A DNA stretch of 6,520 nucleotides from assembly GCA_947448095.1 (NCBI GenBank), contig CANFNN010000170.1, forward strand, positions 1-6,520, written 5' to 3'. The notes under the pieces were generated by a model. The model saw only the letters and a list, made by a program, of their open reading frames with translations. It was not told where the DNA came from and did not search any database. Of this stretch, positions 1-4,845 are shown one piece after another. This DNA is from Bacteriovoracaceae bacterium. Lineage in GTDB: Bacteria; Bdellovibrionota; Bacteriovoracia; Bacteriovoracales; Bacteriovoracaceae. Each line of letters opens with the position of its first letter. The stretch's first letter is position 1. The translations under genes were made by a program, and so were the position numbers.

Positions 1-24
1 GATCAGTCAGTATTTTGTAAAAGA

Positions 25-1269
25 CTAAGGCTTTTTACCCGTCATCTGTGAATATTGCTCAACCAGGGCTTTTTCAGAACCATTCAGTTGTGGCCCATAA
101 AATTTGATATTCGCTTCATCCGGAAGATATTTTTGCTCAACCCAGTTGTGAGGATAACTGTGGGGGTATTTGTAATTTTTCCGCTCCGGCGAAATACTTG
201 ATATCGCTCCCGGAACTTCGATCGTGGGATTTTCTTTCACAAAATTCAGAGCACTATCAATTGCGAGATAGGCCGAATTTGATTTCGGTGAAAGCGCCAT
301 ATAAACTGTGGCGTGAGAGAGCGTGATTCTTGCCTCAGGCATTCCTATTTGTTTCATGACGTAATGGGCATTGGTCGCTACTTGCAAGGCTTGAGAGTTA
401 GCGAGACCCACATCTTCAGAAGCAAGGATCATAAGCCTTCGGGCAATAAATTCTGGATCCTCTCCACCGTCCAGCATAATTGCCAAATAGAGAAGTGCTG
501 CCTGAGGTTCAGAGCCGCGGATGGATTTAATAAAAGCGGAAATCACGTCATGATGACGGTTGCCACTTTTATCGTATTGTCTGGCATGTAGAAAAAGCTC
601 TTTTAGAACTTTTTCTTTATCTTCAAGTTCGGCTGAATCATAGGCCTGGAGTAAGGCGAGTTGGTTAAGGGCAAAACGGGCATCCCCATTTGAGAGTTTT
701 GCCAAGTCTCCAATAAATTCTTTTAATTCAGGTCGTTTTAAATCTTCCATACCTTTTTCAAGAATTAAAACGAGATCAACTTCTTCGAGCTTTTTCAATT
801 CAATCAGCGATACTCGAGAGATAAGGGCCTTATTCAGTGAGGTATGGGGATATTCCGTTGTGGCACCAATAAAAAGAAAATCGGCGTTTTCTAAATAAGG
901 CAAAAGAGCATCTTGCTGAGACTTATTAAAACGATGAATCTCATCAATGAATAAAATACTTTCTTTGCCGAAGTTTTTCTTTTGATCAAGCATTTCAGCG
1001 ATGAGTTTTTTAAGCTCCGGAATGCCAGAAGTTACGGCCGAAAAAACATGCAGTTCACGCTTTATCTGTCCGCTAATCAGGTAGGCGAGGGTGGTTTTTC
1101 CGGTTCCCGGAGGGCCCCAGAAGATCACATGTCGTGGATGCGTCACAATTTTTTCTAATTGAGCGCGGATTCCCTCTTGTCCAAAAAATCCGGCCAAGGT
1201 TTTTGGCCTGAGCTTAGCGGCCAGGGGAAGATCGTTTTCAGAATCAAAATTAAAGGCGTCCAGTTGCAT
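25..1269 (-). CDS. rarA: Replication-associated recombination protein A (RarA/MgsA), AAA+ ATPase
   Basis: RarA (MgsA; Mgs1/WRNIP1 family) is a cytoplasmic AAA+ ATPase, related to clamp-loader subunits, that acts at stalled replication forks and in recombination. The 414-aa product has the expected order of parts. Walker A GPPGTGKT lies at residues 52-59, Walker B ILFIDE at 105-110 followed by IHRFNKSQQDALLPYLE, and sensor 1 GATTE at 135-139. The arginine-finger region ALISRV is at 148-153 and sensor 2 NGDARFALN at 194-202. The family-typical YDKSGNRHHDVISAFIKSIRGS region starts at 232 and IARRLMILASEDVGLAN at 275-291, leading into the tetramerisation domain and a YLPDE tail (381-385). Length is slightly below the roughly 447 aa of E. 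coli RarA, and nothing essential appears missing. The ATG at 1267-1269 gives the normal N-terminus (MQLDAFNF then a LRPKTLAGFFGQ-type helix). No Shine-Dalgarno sequence precedes it. The gene is transcribed alone here, divergently from rpsU. Family assignment is very secure. Confidence 0.96.
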   Translation of the reverse strand: MQLDAFNFDSENDLPLAAKLRPKTLAGFFGQEGIRAQLEKIVTHPRHVIFWGPPGTGKTTLAYLISGQIKRELHVFSAVTSGIPELKKLIAEMLDQKKNFGKESILFIDEIHRFNKSQQDALLPYLENADFLFIGATTEYPHTSLNKALISRVSLIELKKLEEVDLVLILEKGMEDLKRPELKEFIGDLAKLSNGDARFALNQLALLQAYDSAELEDKEKVLKELFLHARQYDKSGNRHHDVISAFIKSIRGSEPQAALLYLAIMLDGGEDPEFIARRLMILASEDVGLANSQALQVATNAHYVMKQIGMPEARITLSHATVYMALSPKSNSAYLAIDSALNFVKENPTIEVPGAISSISPERKNYKYPHSYPHNWVEQKYLPDEANIKFYGPQLNGSEKALVEQYSQMTGKKP

Positions 1270-1275
1270 GTGGGA

Positions 1276-1304
1276 GTTTTACCAACCCAAGGGGAGGGTG
1301 TAAA
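1276..1304 (-). promoter_or_regulatory. Predicted sigma70-type promoter of rarA, possibly leaderless
   Basis: Read on the minus strand, TTTACA (1299-1304, 5 of 6 matches to TTGACA) is followed by exactly 17 nt and then TAAAAC (1276-1281, 4 of 6 matches to TATAAT). Six bases (TCCCAC) separate the -10 from the rarA ATG, so the expected first transcribed base is the A of the start codon. No purine-rich ribosome-binding site lies between them. The match is by eye and the transcription start is inferred. Confidence 0.55.
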
Positions 1305-1334
1305 AAAGAAAAGACTGTTGCGGCGCTTCATTCG

Positions 1335-1363
1335 TTGACATCCCCCGCCCAACTCGATACCTT
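1335..1363 (+). promoter_or_regulatory. Predicted sigma70-type promoter of rpsU
   Basis: A perfect -35 hexamer TTGACA (1335-1340) is followed by a 17-nt, C-rich spacer and a weak -10, TACCTT (1358-1363, 3 of 6 matches). Transcription would begin near 1370, leaving a leader of about 50 nt before rpsU. It is divergent from the rarA promoter, and the two -35 boxes are 30 nt apart. Confidence 0.5.
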
Positions 1364-1377
1364 CTACCACCTAAATC

Positions 1378-1394
1378 AAAGCTGTTTCGGCTTT
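1378..1394 (+). other. Small hairpin in the rpsU 5' leader
   Basis: AAAGCTG (1378-1384) can pair with CGGCTTT (1388-1394) around a TTT loop. This gives a 7-bp stem containing one G-U pair. It lies inside the predicted leader, about 15 nt upstream of the ribosome-binding site, and lacks a T-run, so it is not a terminator. It could stabilise the mRNA or be a protein-binding site. Hairpins this short also arise by chance. Confidence 0.3.
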
Positions 1395-1408
1395 CTATCG
1401 CTACGCTG

Positions 1409-1417
1409 AAGGGGGTG
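1409..1417 (+). promoter_or_regulatory. Ribosome-binding site of rpsU
   Basis: AAGGGGGTG differs from the ideal AAGGAGGTG by one base. It sits 4 nt (measured from the end of the G-run) before the ATG at 1420 and 10 nt before the in-frame ATG at 1426. Spacing alone therefore does not decide between starts giving MSMATIQ and MATIQ. Confidence 0.6.
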
Positions 1418-1419
1418 TA

Positions 1420-1638
1420 ATGAGCATGGCAACAATTCAAATCGACATTGACGACAGATTTCCAGCTGAGAAAGCTCTTAAGAAGTTTAAACGTATGTGT
1501 GATGCCTTCGGTATTGTTAAAGAATATCGCGCTCGTACTGAATACAAAAAACCTTCAGTTAAGATGAAAGAAAAGCTTGAGAACGCTGAAAAGCGTCGTC
1601 ACAAGACAAACAGCCGTACCCGTTCAACGAAGTACTAA
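1420..1638 (+). CDS. rpsU: 30S ribosomal protein S21 (bS21)
   Basis: bS21 is a small basic protein of the 30S platform near the 3' end of 16S rRNA, where it helps initiation on natural mRNAs. The 72-aa product shows the family pattern: a short beta start (ATIQIDIDDRF), the helix AEKALKKFKRMCDAFGI at about 15-31, EYRARTEYKKPS at 35-46, and a long Lys/Arg-rich helical tail ending RRHKTNSRTRSTKY. Length is at the upper end of the family. The start may be 1420 (MSMATIQ) or 1426 (MATIQ), because a strong ribosome-binding site precedes both at imperfect spacing. The gene is monocistronic: it has its own promoter upstream, an intrinsic terminator 5 nt after the stop, and a convergent neighbour. It is not followed by dnaG and rpoD, as it is in enterobacteria. 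The identification is secure. Confidence 0.95.
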   Translation: MSMATIQIDIDDRFPAEKALKKFKRMCDAFGIVKEYRARTEYKKPSVKMKEKLENAEKRRHKTNSRTRSTKY

Positions 1639-1642
1639 TGTT

Positions 1643-1671
1643 AAGGCCCTCGCAAGAGGGCCTTTTTTTTT
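1643..1671 (+). terminator. Intrinsic terminator of rpsU
   Basis: AAGGCCCTC (1643-1651) pairs perfectly with GAGGGCCTT (1656-1664) around a GCAA tetraloop, and a run of nine T follows (1663-1671). It begins 5 nt after the rpsU stop codon and ends immediately before the stop codon of the convergent gene. On the minus strand the same stem is preceded by A's but followed only by TTAACATT. Termination in that direction would be weaker. Confidence 0.93.
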
Positions 1672-2451
1672 CTAGAAATAATACCTTAAAATGCTATTCC
1701 AGCGATTGTGAATCACCGCAAGATACGGCGCCATGCCTTCAGGCGTTTTCTTGTTTCTCTTGGTGAGATTTTGATTAAAAAGATTCAAAGCAAAATTAAG
1801 TGAGTTGATATTTCTATTCAGAAACTCGTAGTTCTGACTTCTAGAAATCTGCTGCTGAACGGGATGAATGAAGTTGAAATAAAAATTATGAAACTCTTCT
1901 TTATAGTTGAAAGGAATGTATTCAACTACTGTGAGCGAAACAAAAGTACTGAGCTCATCAATTTTTTTTATCACGTGATAGGTAGGCATCCTCAGACTTG
2001 CTCCTGCTTTAAGAATCAAGGCCGCATTATCAAGACTTCCTTTAATCTCTTCGAGCTCAATCATGAACTCATTAGTGGTGCGAATTCCCGCCAATGGATT
2101 CATGTGAAGACTGGGCGACATTTTTTGACGAGAAATAAGTTCCAGTGTCTTGGCCTGCACTCCCACTAAGCGGTTTCTCAAATTCGTGATGTTACTCAGG
2201 CACGAGAGTTCCAGATTCCTTGGACATTTTTCGCGAATCAGTTCTTTTTCTCCATGGAGATCATCAATCTCATCTACGATACTCACGAGTTCTTTAGGGA
2301 AATCTGGAAAGAGCGTAATCATTTGGTAGAAGTCACTCATGATGCCTGAAAGCACTGGCCTCACGTTAGACTGAAACGCCTGAGCGCCAATGGTCTTTTG
2401 AGCTTGAGCTTGAAGACTGAAGAGCATGAAAAGAGGTAATAAAAACTTCAT
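1672..2451 (-). CDS. Hypothetical secreted (periplasmic) helical protein
   Basis: I do not recognise this family. From the ATG at 2449-2451 the product is 259 aa and opens with a classic Sec signal peptide, MKFLLPLFMLFSLQAQAQ, with an A-Q-A signal-peptidase I site at residues 15-17. An upstream in-frame GTG at 2524-2526 would add 25 polar residues ahead of the signal peptide, so I reject it. The mature part has no further membrane segment and appears mostly helical. It includes an acidic stretch near 56-72 (VSIVDEIDDLHGEKELI) and the only two cysteines, Cys76 and Cys84, which are close enough to form a disulfide. The C-terminus is basic and aromatic (NRWNSILRYYF). There is no catalytic motif I can name. 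It is transcribed alone, divergently from the polyketide synthase operon and convergently with rpsU. There is no Shine-Dalgarno sequence. A structural, adhesion or envelope role would be a guess. Confidence 0.75.
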   Translation of the reverse strand: MKFLLPLFMLFSLQAQAQKTIGAQAFQSNVRPVLSGIMSDFYQMITLFPDFPKELVSIVDEIDDLHGEKELIREKCPRNLELSCLSNITNLRNRLVGVQAKTLELISRQKMSPSLHMNPLAGIRTTNEFMIELEEIKGSLDNAALILKAGASLRMPTYHVIKKIDELSTFVSLTVVEYIPFNYKEEFHNFYFNFIHPVQQQISRSQNYEFLNRNINSLNFALNLFNQNLTKRNKKTPEGMAPYLAVIHNRWNSILRYYF

Positions 2452-2457
2452 TTTATC

Positions 2458-2486
2458 ATTATGCAGCAGCTTGAGGGACCTTGAAA
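2458..2486 (-). promoter_or_regulatory. Predicted promoter of the secreted-protein gene, possibly leaderless
   Basis: On the minus strand CATAAT (2458-2463, 5 of 6 matches to TATAAT) lies exactly 6 nt before the ATG at 2451. A poor -35, TTTCAA (2481-2486, 3 of 6 matches), is 17 nt upstream. The bases between the -10 and the ATG are GATAAA, with no ribosome-binding site. Transcription would start on or next to the A of the ATG. The weak -35 lowers confidence. Confidence 0.4.
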
Positions 2487-2519
2487 CCTGAAAAAATTGT
2501 CCTGTTGATACCTTGTCTC

Positions 2520-2548
2520 GTGACACAGACCCGTTAAAAAGTTAAAAA
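2520..2548 (+). promoter_or_regulatory. Predicted promoter of the polyketide synthase operon, possibly leaderless
   Basis: GTGACA (2520-2525, 5 of 6 matches to TTGACA) and TAAAAA (2543-2548, 4 of 6 matches to TATAAT) are separated by 17 nt. The -10 ends 5 nt before the ATG at 2554, and the intervening AT-rich bases contain no Shine-Dalgarno sequence. A start of transcription at or beside the ATG is implied. A-rich -10 look-alikes are common, so this is a moderate call. A small TGTC-TCGT-GACA inverted repeat overlaps the -35 region. Confidence 0.4.
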
Positions 2549-2553
2549 ATCTA

Positions 2554-3618
2554 ATGAAAAACACACCGATTTCGCTTCATTCCTTTAAATCCATTCAGCC
2601 CCGCTTCCAAGACAGTCAAAGTGATCTAGTCGACTGGACTAGTGAGATCCATCAGCGCTCTATGGAGCTGGCCGATTTGCCTGACCGGGACCGTTTAAAA
2701 AATATTTTGAAACGCTTTTGTGTGAGTGAGCGGCAAATTGAGAAACGCTTCTTTGAAACCGAAAGAAATGAAATCTATGCTCTGTGTAAAGAGGCCCTCT
2801 CTGGTGTGGATATCGGCAAAAGGCATGAGTTTTATGGTGAGCGTTGCCTAGAAGTGCTGAAAGAAATGTACACAGGCTCCGAGACCCCGGATCATCTGAT
2901 CCACGTCACCTGCACTGGCTACCTTGCACCCAGTGCGCCTCAGATTTATTTTAGTCATTTAGAGAAGGGCCCTGAGATCACTCATGCTTATCACATGGGA
3001 TGTTACGCTTCTCTTCCGGCGGTGAGAATGGCGGAAGCTTTTGCTAAGGCCCGCACGCAAAAAGTGGATGTGGTTCATACTGAAATGTGCAGTCTTCACA
3101 TGGATCCGGCGAAACATTCTCCCGAACAAATGGTGGTTCAATCACTTTTTGCTGATGGGCACATGAAATATACTTTGGATGCCAAAACATCTGGACGAAG
3201 ACTTGAAGTGAAATCGATTAAAGAGCAGCTGATTCCAGATTCAGTTCAAGACATGACTTGGGTTCCTTCGGCCACCAGTATGCAGATGAGTCTTTCAAAA
3301 GATGTTCCTGATAAAATTCGCGGTCATCTGACTAAGTTTTTACATGAATTGACTCAGGAGTCTCATAAAGATTTTCTTTTTGCGATTCATCCAGGTGGAC
3401 CTAAGATTATTGATCTTCTTAAGACTCAATTGGGGCTTTCTGATGAGCAAGTCGCTTTTAGCCGAAAAGTCTTAAAAGAAAGAGGAAACATGTCTTCGGC
3501 GACACTTCCTCACGTGTGGAAAGAAATTCTTGATTCCGATTATTCTGGTAAAGTCATCAGTCTCGCCTTTGGACCTGGTCTGACTATCTTTGGTGGGGTG
3601 TTTGAGGCGATCAAATGA
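2554..3618 (+). CDS. Type III polyketide synthase (chalcone/stilbene synthase family)
   Basis: Type III polyketide synthases are homodimeric thiolase-fold enzymes. They extend an acyl-CoA starter with malonyl-CoA on one active-site cysteine and cyclise the product to pyrones, resorcinols or phloroglucinols. The 354-aa product has the complete triad: Cys150 in MGCYASLPAVRMA, His279 in IHPGGP and Asn312 in GNMSSAT. Other hallmarks are HLIHVTCTGYLAPSAP (114-129), QSLFADG (196-202) and the C-terminal AFGPGLTI loop (338-345). By eye alignment to plant chalcone synthase, the gatekeeper phenylalanines 215 and 265 are replaced by His182 and Met245. Together with the bacterial context, this favours a fatty-acyl rather than coumaroyl starter (inference). 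The stop overlaps the next gene's start (ATGA), and a methyltransferase follows, so this is the first gene of a three-gene operon. The start at 2554 gives a normal N-terminus but has no ribosome-binding site. The family is secure; the product is unknown. Confidence 0.95.
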   Translation: MKNTPISLHSFKSIQPRFQDSQSDLVDWTSEIHQRSMELADLPDRDRLKNILKRFCVSERQIEKRFFETERNEIYALCKEALSGVDIGKRHEFYGERCLEVLKEMYTGSETPDHLIHVTCTGYLAPSAPQIYFSHLEKGPEITHAYHMGCYASLPAVRMAEAFAKARTQKVDVVHTEMCSLHMDPAKHSPEQMVVQSLFADGHMKYTLDAKTSGRRLEVKSIKEQLIPDSVQDMTWVPSATSMQMSLSKDVPDKIRGHLTKFLHELTQESHKDFLFAIHPGGPKIIDLLKTQLGLSDEQVAFSRKVLKERGNMSSATLPHVWKEILDSDYSGKVISLAFGPGLTIFGGVFEAIK

Positions 3619-4046
3619 GTATTCTCTATCTTCCCTTTATTTTGCAGGGAATTGTCATGTTCGTGGATGAATTTTATTTTCATGAAAAGCGCGGTTTACC
3701 CCTGTGGGAAAAAGCGGGCCATCCCTTAGATACGCTGAGTGTTTTTGCCTGTTATGCTTATCTGTTGTGGGGCAGTGTTGATTTAAATATTTATCTCGCT
3801 CTCTGTGGTTTTTCCTGCCTCTTGATTACCAAAGATGAATTCGTGCATGCCGAGAAATGTTCACCTGCTGAGCAGTGGTTACATGCTTTGCTCTTTGTCC
3901 TTCACCCGATTAGTTTTTTATCCGCGTATTTATTTTGGCAGAAAGGGGATCTGGCCTTTCTTCAAATTCAAACGACCGTGGTTATTGTTTTCATGTTTTA
4001 TCAAATCATACGCTGGAGCTTCCCATGGCAAACCCGAACGAAGTAG
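3615..4046 (+). CDS. Small polytopic membrane protein of the polyketide synthase operon, with paired DEF-H/E motifs
   Basis: I do not recognise a named family. The 143-aa product has about four or five hydrophobic segments, near residues 2-17, 41-53, 56-72, 89-107 and 113-136. It should therefore sit in the inner membrane. Two similar polar motifs follow hydrophobic segments: DEFYFHEK (18-25) leading to E32-x3-H36-P, and DEFVHAEK (74-81) leading to E86-x3-H90 and then H97-P. Clusters of His, Glu and Asp at a membrane face are typical of metal-dependent membrane enzymes, but no desaturase or hydroxylase HxxxH/HxxHH set is present. A metal-site role is inference. Its ATG overlaps the synthase stop by 4 bp (ATGA), and GAGG at 3604-3607 serves as ribosome-binding site 7 nt upstream. 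Its last 22 bp overlap the methyltransferase gene, so all three should be translated together. It may act on, or help move, the polyketide lipid. Confidence 0.85.
   Translation: MSILYLPFILQGIVMFVDEFYFHEKRGLPLWEKAGHPLDTLSVFACYAYLLWGSVDLNIYLALCGFSCLLITKDEFVHAEKCSPAEQWLHALLFVLHPISFLSAYLFWQKGDLAFLQIQTTVVIVFMFYQIIRWSFPWQTRTK
4014..4018 (+). promoter_or_regulatory. Ribosome-binding site that fixes the methyltransferase start
   Basis: TGGAG lies 6 nt before the ATG at 4025, inside the 3' end of the membrane-protein gene. It supports 4025 over the in-frame ATG at 3935, whose extra 30 residues merely read the membrane-protein sequence in another frame and do not resemble methyltransferase sequence. 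Confidence 0.65.
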
Positions 4047-4750
4047 ATAATTCTATATACGATGCCTACGGCGATAAGTGGTACACAGCGGATGATGATC
4101 CTGTGGCACTTTTACGTGCTGAAAGTAAAACCAAAACACCTTGGATTCTTGAGCGCATTTCCACTCACACAAAAATTTTGGACGTTGGTTGTGGGGCAGG
4201 GTTTTTAACCAACGCTCTTGCAAGTGCTGGTCACCAAGTAACGGGTGTAGACCTTTCAGAGGAGAGCCTTGCCGTGGCCCATCGTCATGATCAAACTCAG
4301 TCAGTGCAATACCTTCCGGCCAATGCTTATGAACTTCCCTTTGCCGATAATAGTTTTGATGTGGTCTGTGCCATGGATTTTTTAGAACATGTAGAAGATC
4401 CGGCCCGTGCTGTGAAAGAATTTTCAAGAGTGCTTAAACCTGGTGGATCATTTTTCTTTCATACCTTTAATCGAAACTTTCTGGCGTGGCTGATCATTAT
4501 CAAATTGGTTGAGTGGCTCATTCCTAAAACGCCTAAAAATATGCATATTTTGAGACTTTTCATTAAGCCGAGTGAGCTTCAAAAGTTTTGTGAGCTGGCG
4601 GGCATGAAAACCGGAGATATGACCGGAATTAAACCGGTCGTGAGCTCCATTCCACTTACTCAGCTCTTTTCAGGCAAAGTGCCTAAAGAGATGCGCTTTG
4701 AGCTGACTAAAAGCCTGGCCTTGTCCTATATGGGAGTCGCCAAAAAATAA
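4025..4750 (+). CDS. UbiG/Coq3-like class I SAM-dependent methyltransferase
   Basis: This is a cytoplasmic, probably membrane-associated, class I methyltransferase of 241 aa. SAM-binding motif I is ILDVGCGAGFLTNALASAG (51-69), and the acidic ribose-binding strand is VTGVDLSEESLAVA (72-85). Motif II/III follows as LPFADNSFDVVCAMDFLEHV (104-123) and RVLKPGGSFFFHTFNRN (135-151). The stretch FNRNFLAWLIIIKLVEWLIPK, then FIKPSEL (179-185), closely resembles the region following the Asn-Arg in UbiG/Coq3, which O-methylate polyprenylated catechol/quinol lipids. The hydrophobic segment around 152-167 could be a membrane-docking helix. In this operon the likely substrate is the phenolic product of the synthase rather than demethylubiquinol, because no other quinone-pathway gene is nearby (inference). 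Start chosen at 4025 for its TGGAG site; it overlaps the previous gene by 22 bp. It is about the same size as E. coli UbiG. A true ubiquinone role cannot be excluded. Confidence 0.92.
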   Translation: MANPNEVDNSIYDAYGDKWYTADDDPVALLRAESKTKTPWILERISTHTKILDVGCGAGFLTNALASAGHQVTGVDLSEESLAVAHRHDQTQSVQYLPANAYELPFADNSFDVVCAMDFLEHVEDPARAVKEFSRVLKPGGSFFFHTFNRNFLAWLIIIKLVEWLIPKTPKNMHILRLFIKPSELQKFCELAGMKTGDMTGIKPVVSSIPLTQLFSGKVPKEMRFELTKSLALSYMGVAKK

Positions 4751-4785
4751 CAGCTGTTTAGACTAGGCGCGTTTTACAGGCCAAG

Positions 4786-4814
4786 TTGACGGCACAGACC
4801 CTTTGTCCTAAAAG
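4786..4814 (+). promoter_or_regulatory. Predicted sigma70-type promoter of the 4846 gene
   Basis: TTGACG (4786-4791, 5 of 6 matches to TTGACA) is followed by a 17-nt spacer and TAAAAG (4809-4814, 4 of 6 matches to TATAAT). Transcription would start near 4821, giving a leader of about 25 nt that contains a good ribosome-binding site. This makes the downstream gene independent of the polyketide synthase operon, although read-through is possible because I see no terminator between 4750 and this promoter. Confidence 0.55.
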
Positions 4815-4833
4815 TCTCCCATCAACCTTTGTT

Positions 4834-4840
4834 AAGGAGA
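4834..4840 (+). promoter_or_regulatory. Ribosome-binding site that fixes the start at 4846
   Basis: AAGGAGA lies 5 nt before the ATG at 4846 and is near consensus. It supports 4846 rather than an upstream in-frame TTG at 4786, which lies within the predicted -35 box and would put 20 polar residues ahead of the signal peptide. Confidence 0.85.
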
Positions 4841-4845
4841 ATCTC

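Noticed and set aside
313..591. 92-aa plus-strand open frame inside rarA
   Set aside because: It lies wholly antisense to a well-conserved AAA+ gene, has no ribosome-binding site or recognisable domain, and is a frame shadow.
1155..1370. 71-aa minus-strand open frame overlapping the start of rarA and its promoter region
   Set aside because: It reads rarA in another frame and runs through the rarA promoter and across the divergent rpsU promoter. The peptide shows no family pattern.
1864..2169. 101-aa plus-strand open frame inside the secreted-protein gene
   Set aside because: It is antisense to a gene with a clear signal peptide, and the translation has irregular composition and no domain.
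2513..2526. TGTC-TCGT-GACA inverted repeat as an operator between the divergent genes
   Set aside because: The arms are only 4 bp with no second copy, too short to call a regulatory site. It is mentioned only as a possibility.
3835..4050. 71-aa plus-strand open frame over the end of the membrane-protein gene
   Set aside because: It is an alternative frame of the real membrane-protein gene, without its own ribosome-binding site.
4053..4427. 124-aa minus-strand open frame inside the methyltransferase
   Set aside because: It is antisense to conserved SAM-binding motifs, and its His/Gln/Pro-rich composition is typical of an antisense shadow.
4751..4785. Possible terminator after the methyltransferase (CTGT...ACAG and the ACAGCTGT palindrome)
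   Set aside because: The pairing is only 4 bp around a large loop with no T-run, so I cannot support a terminator here.
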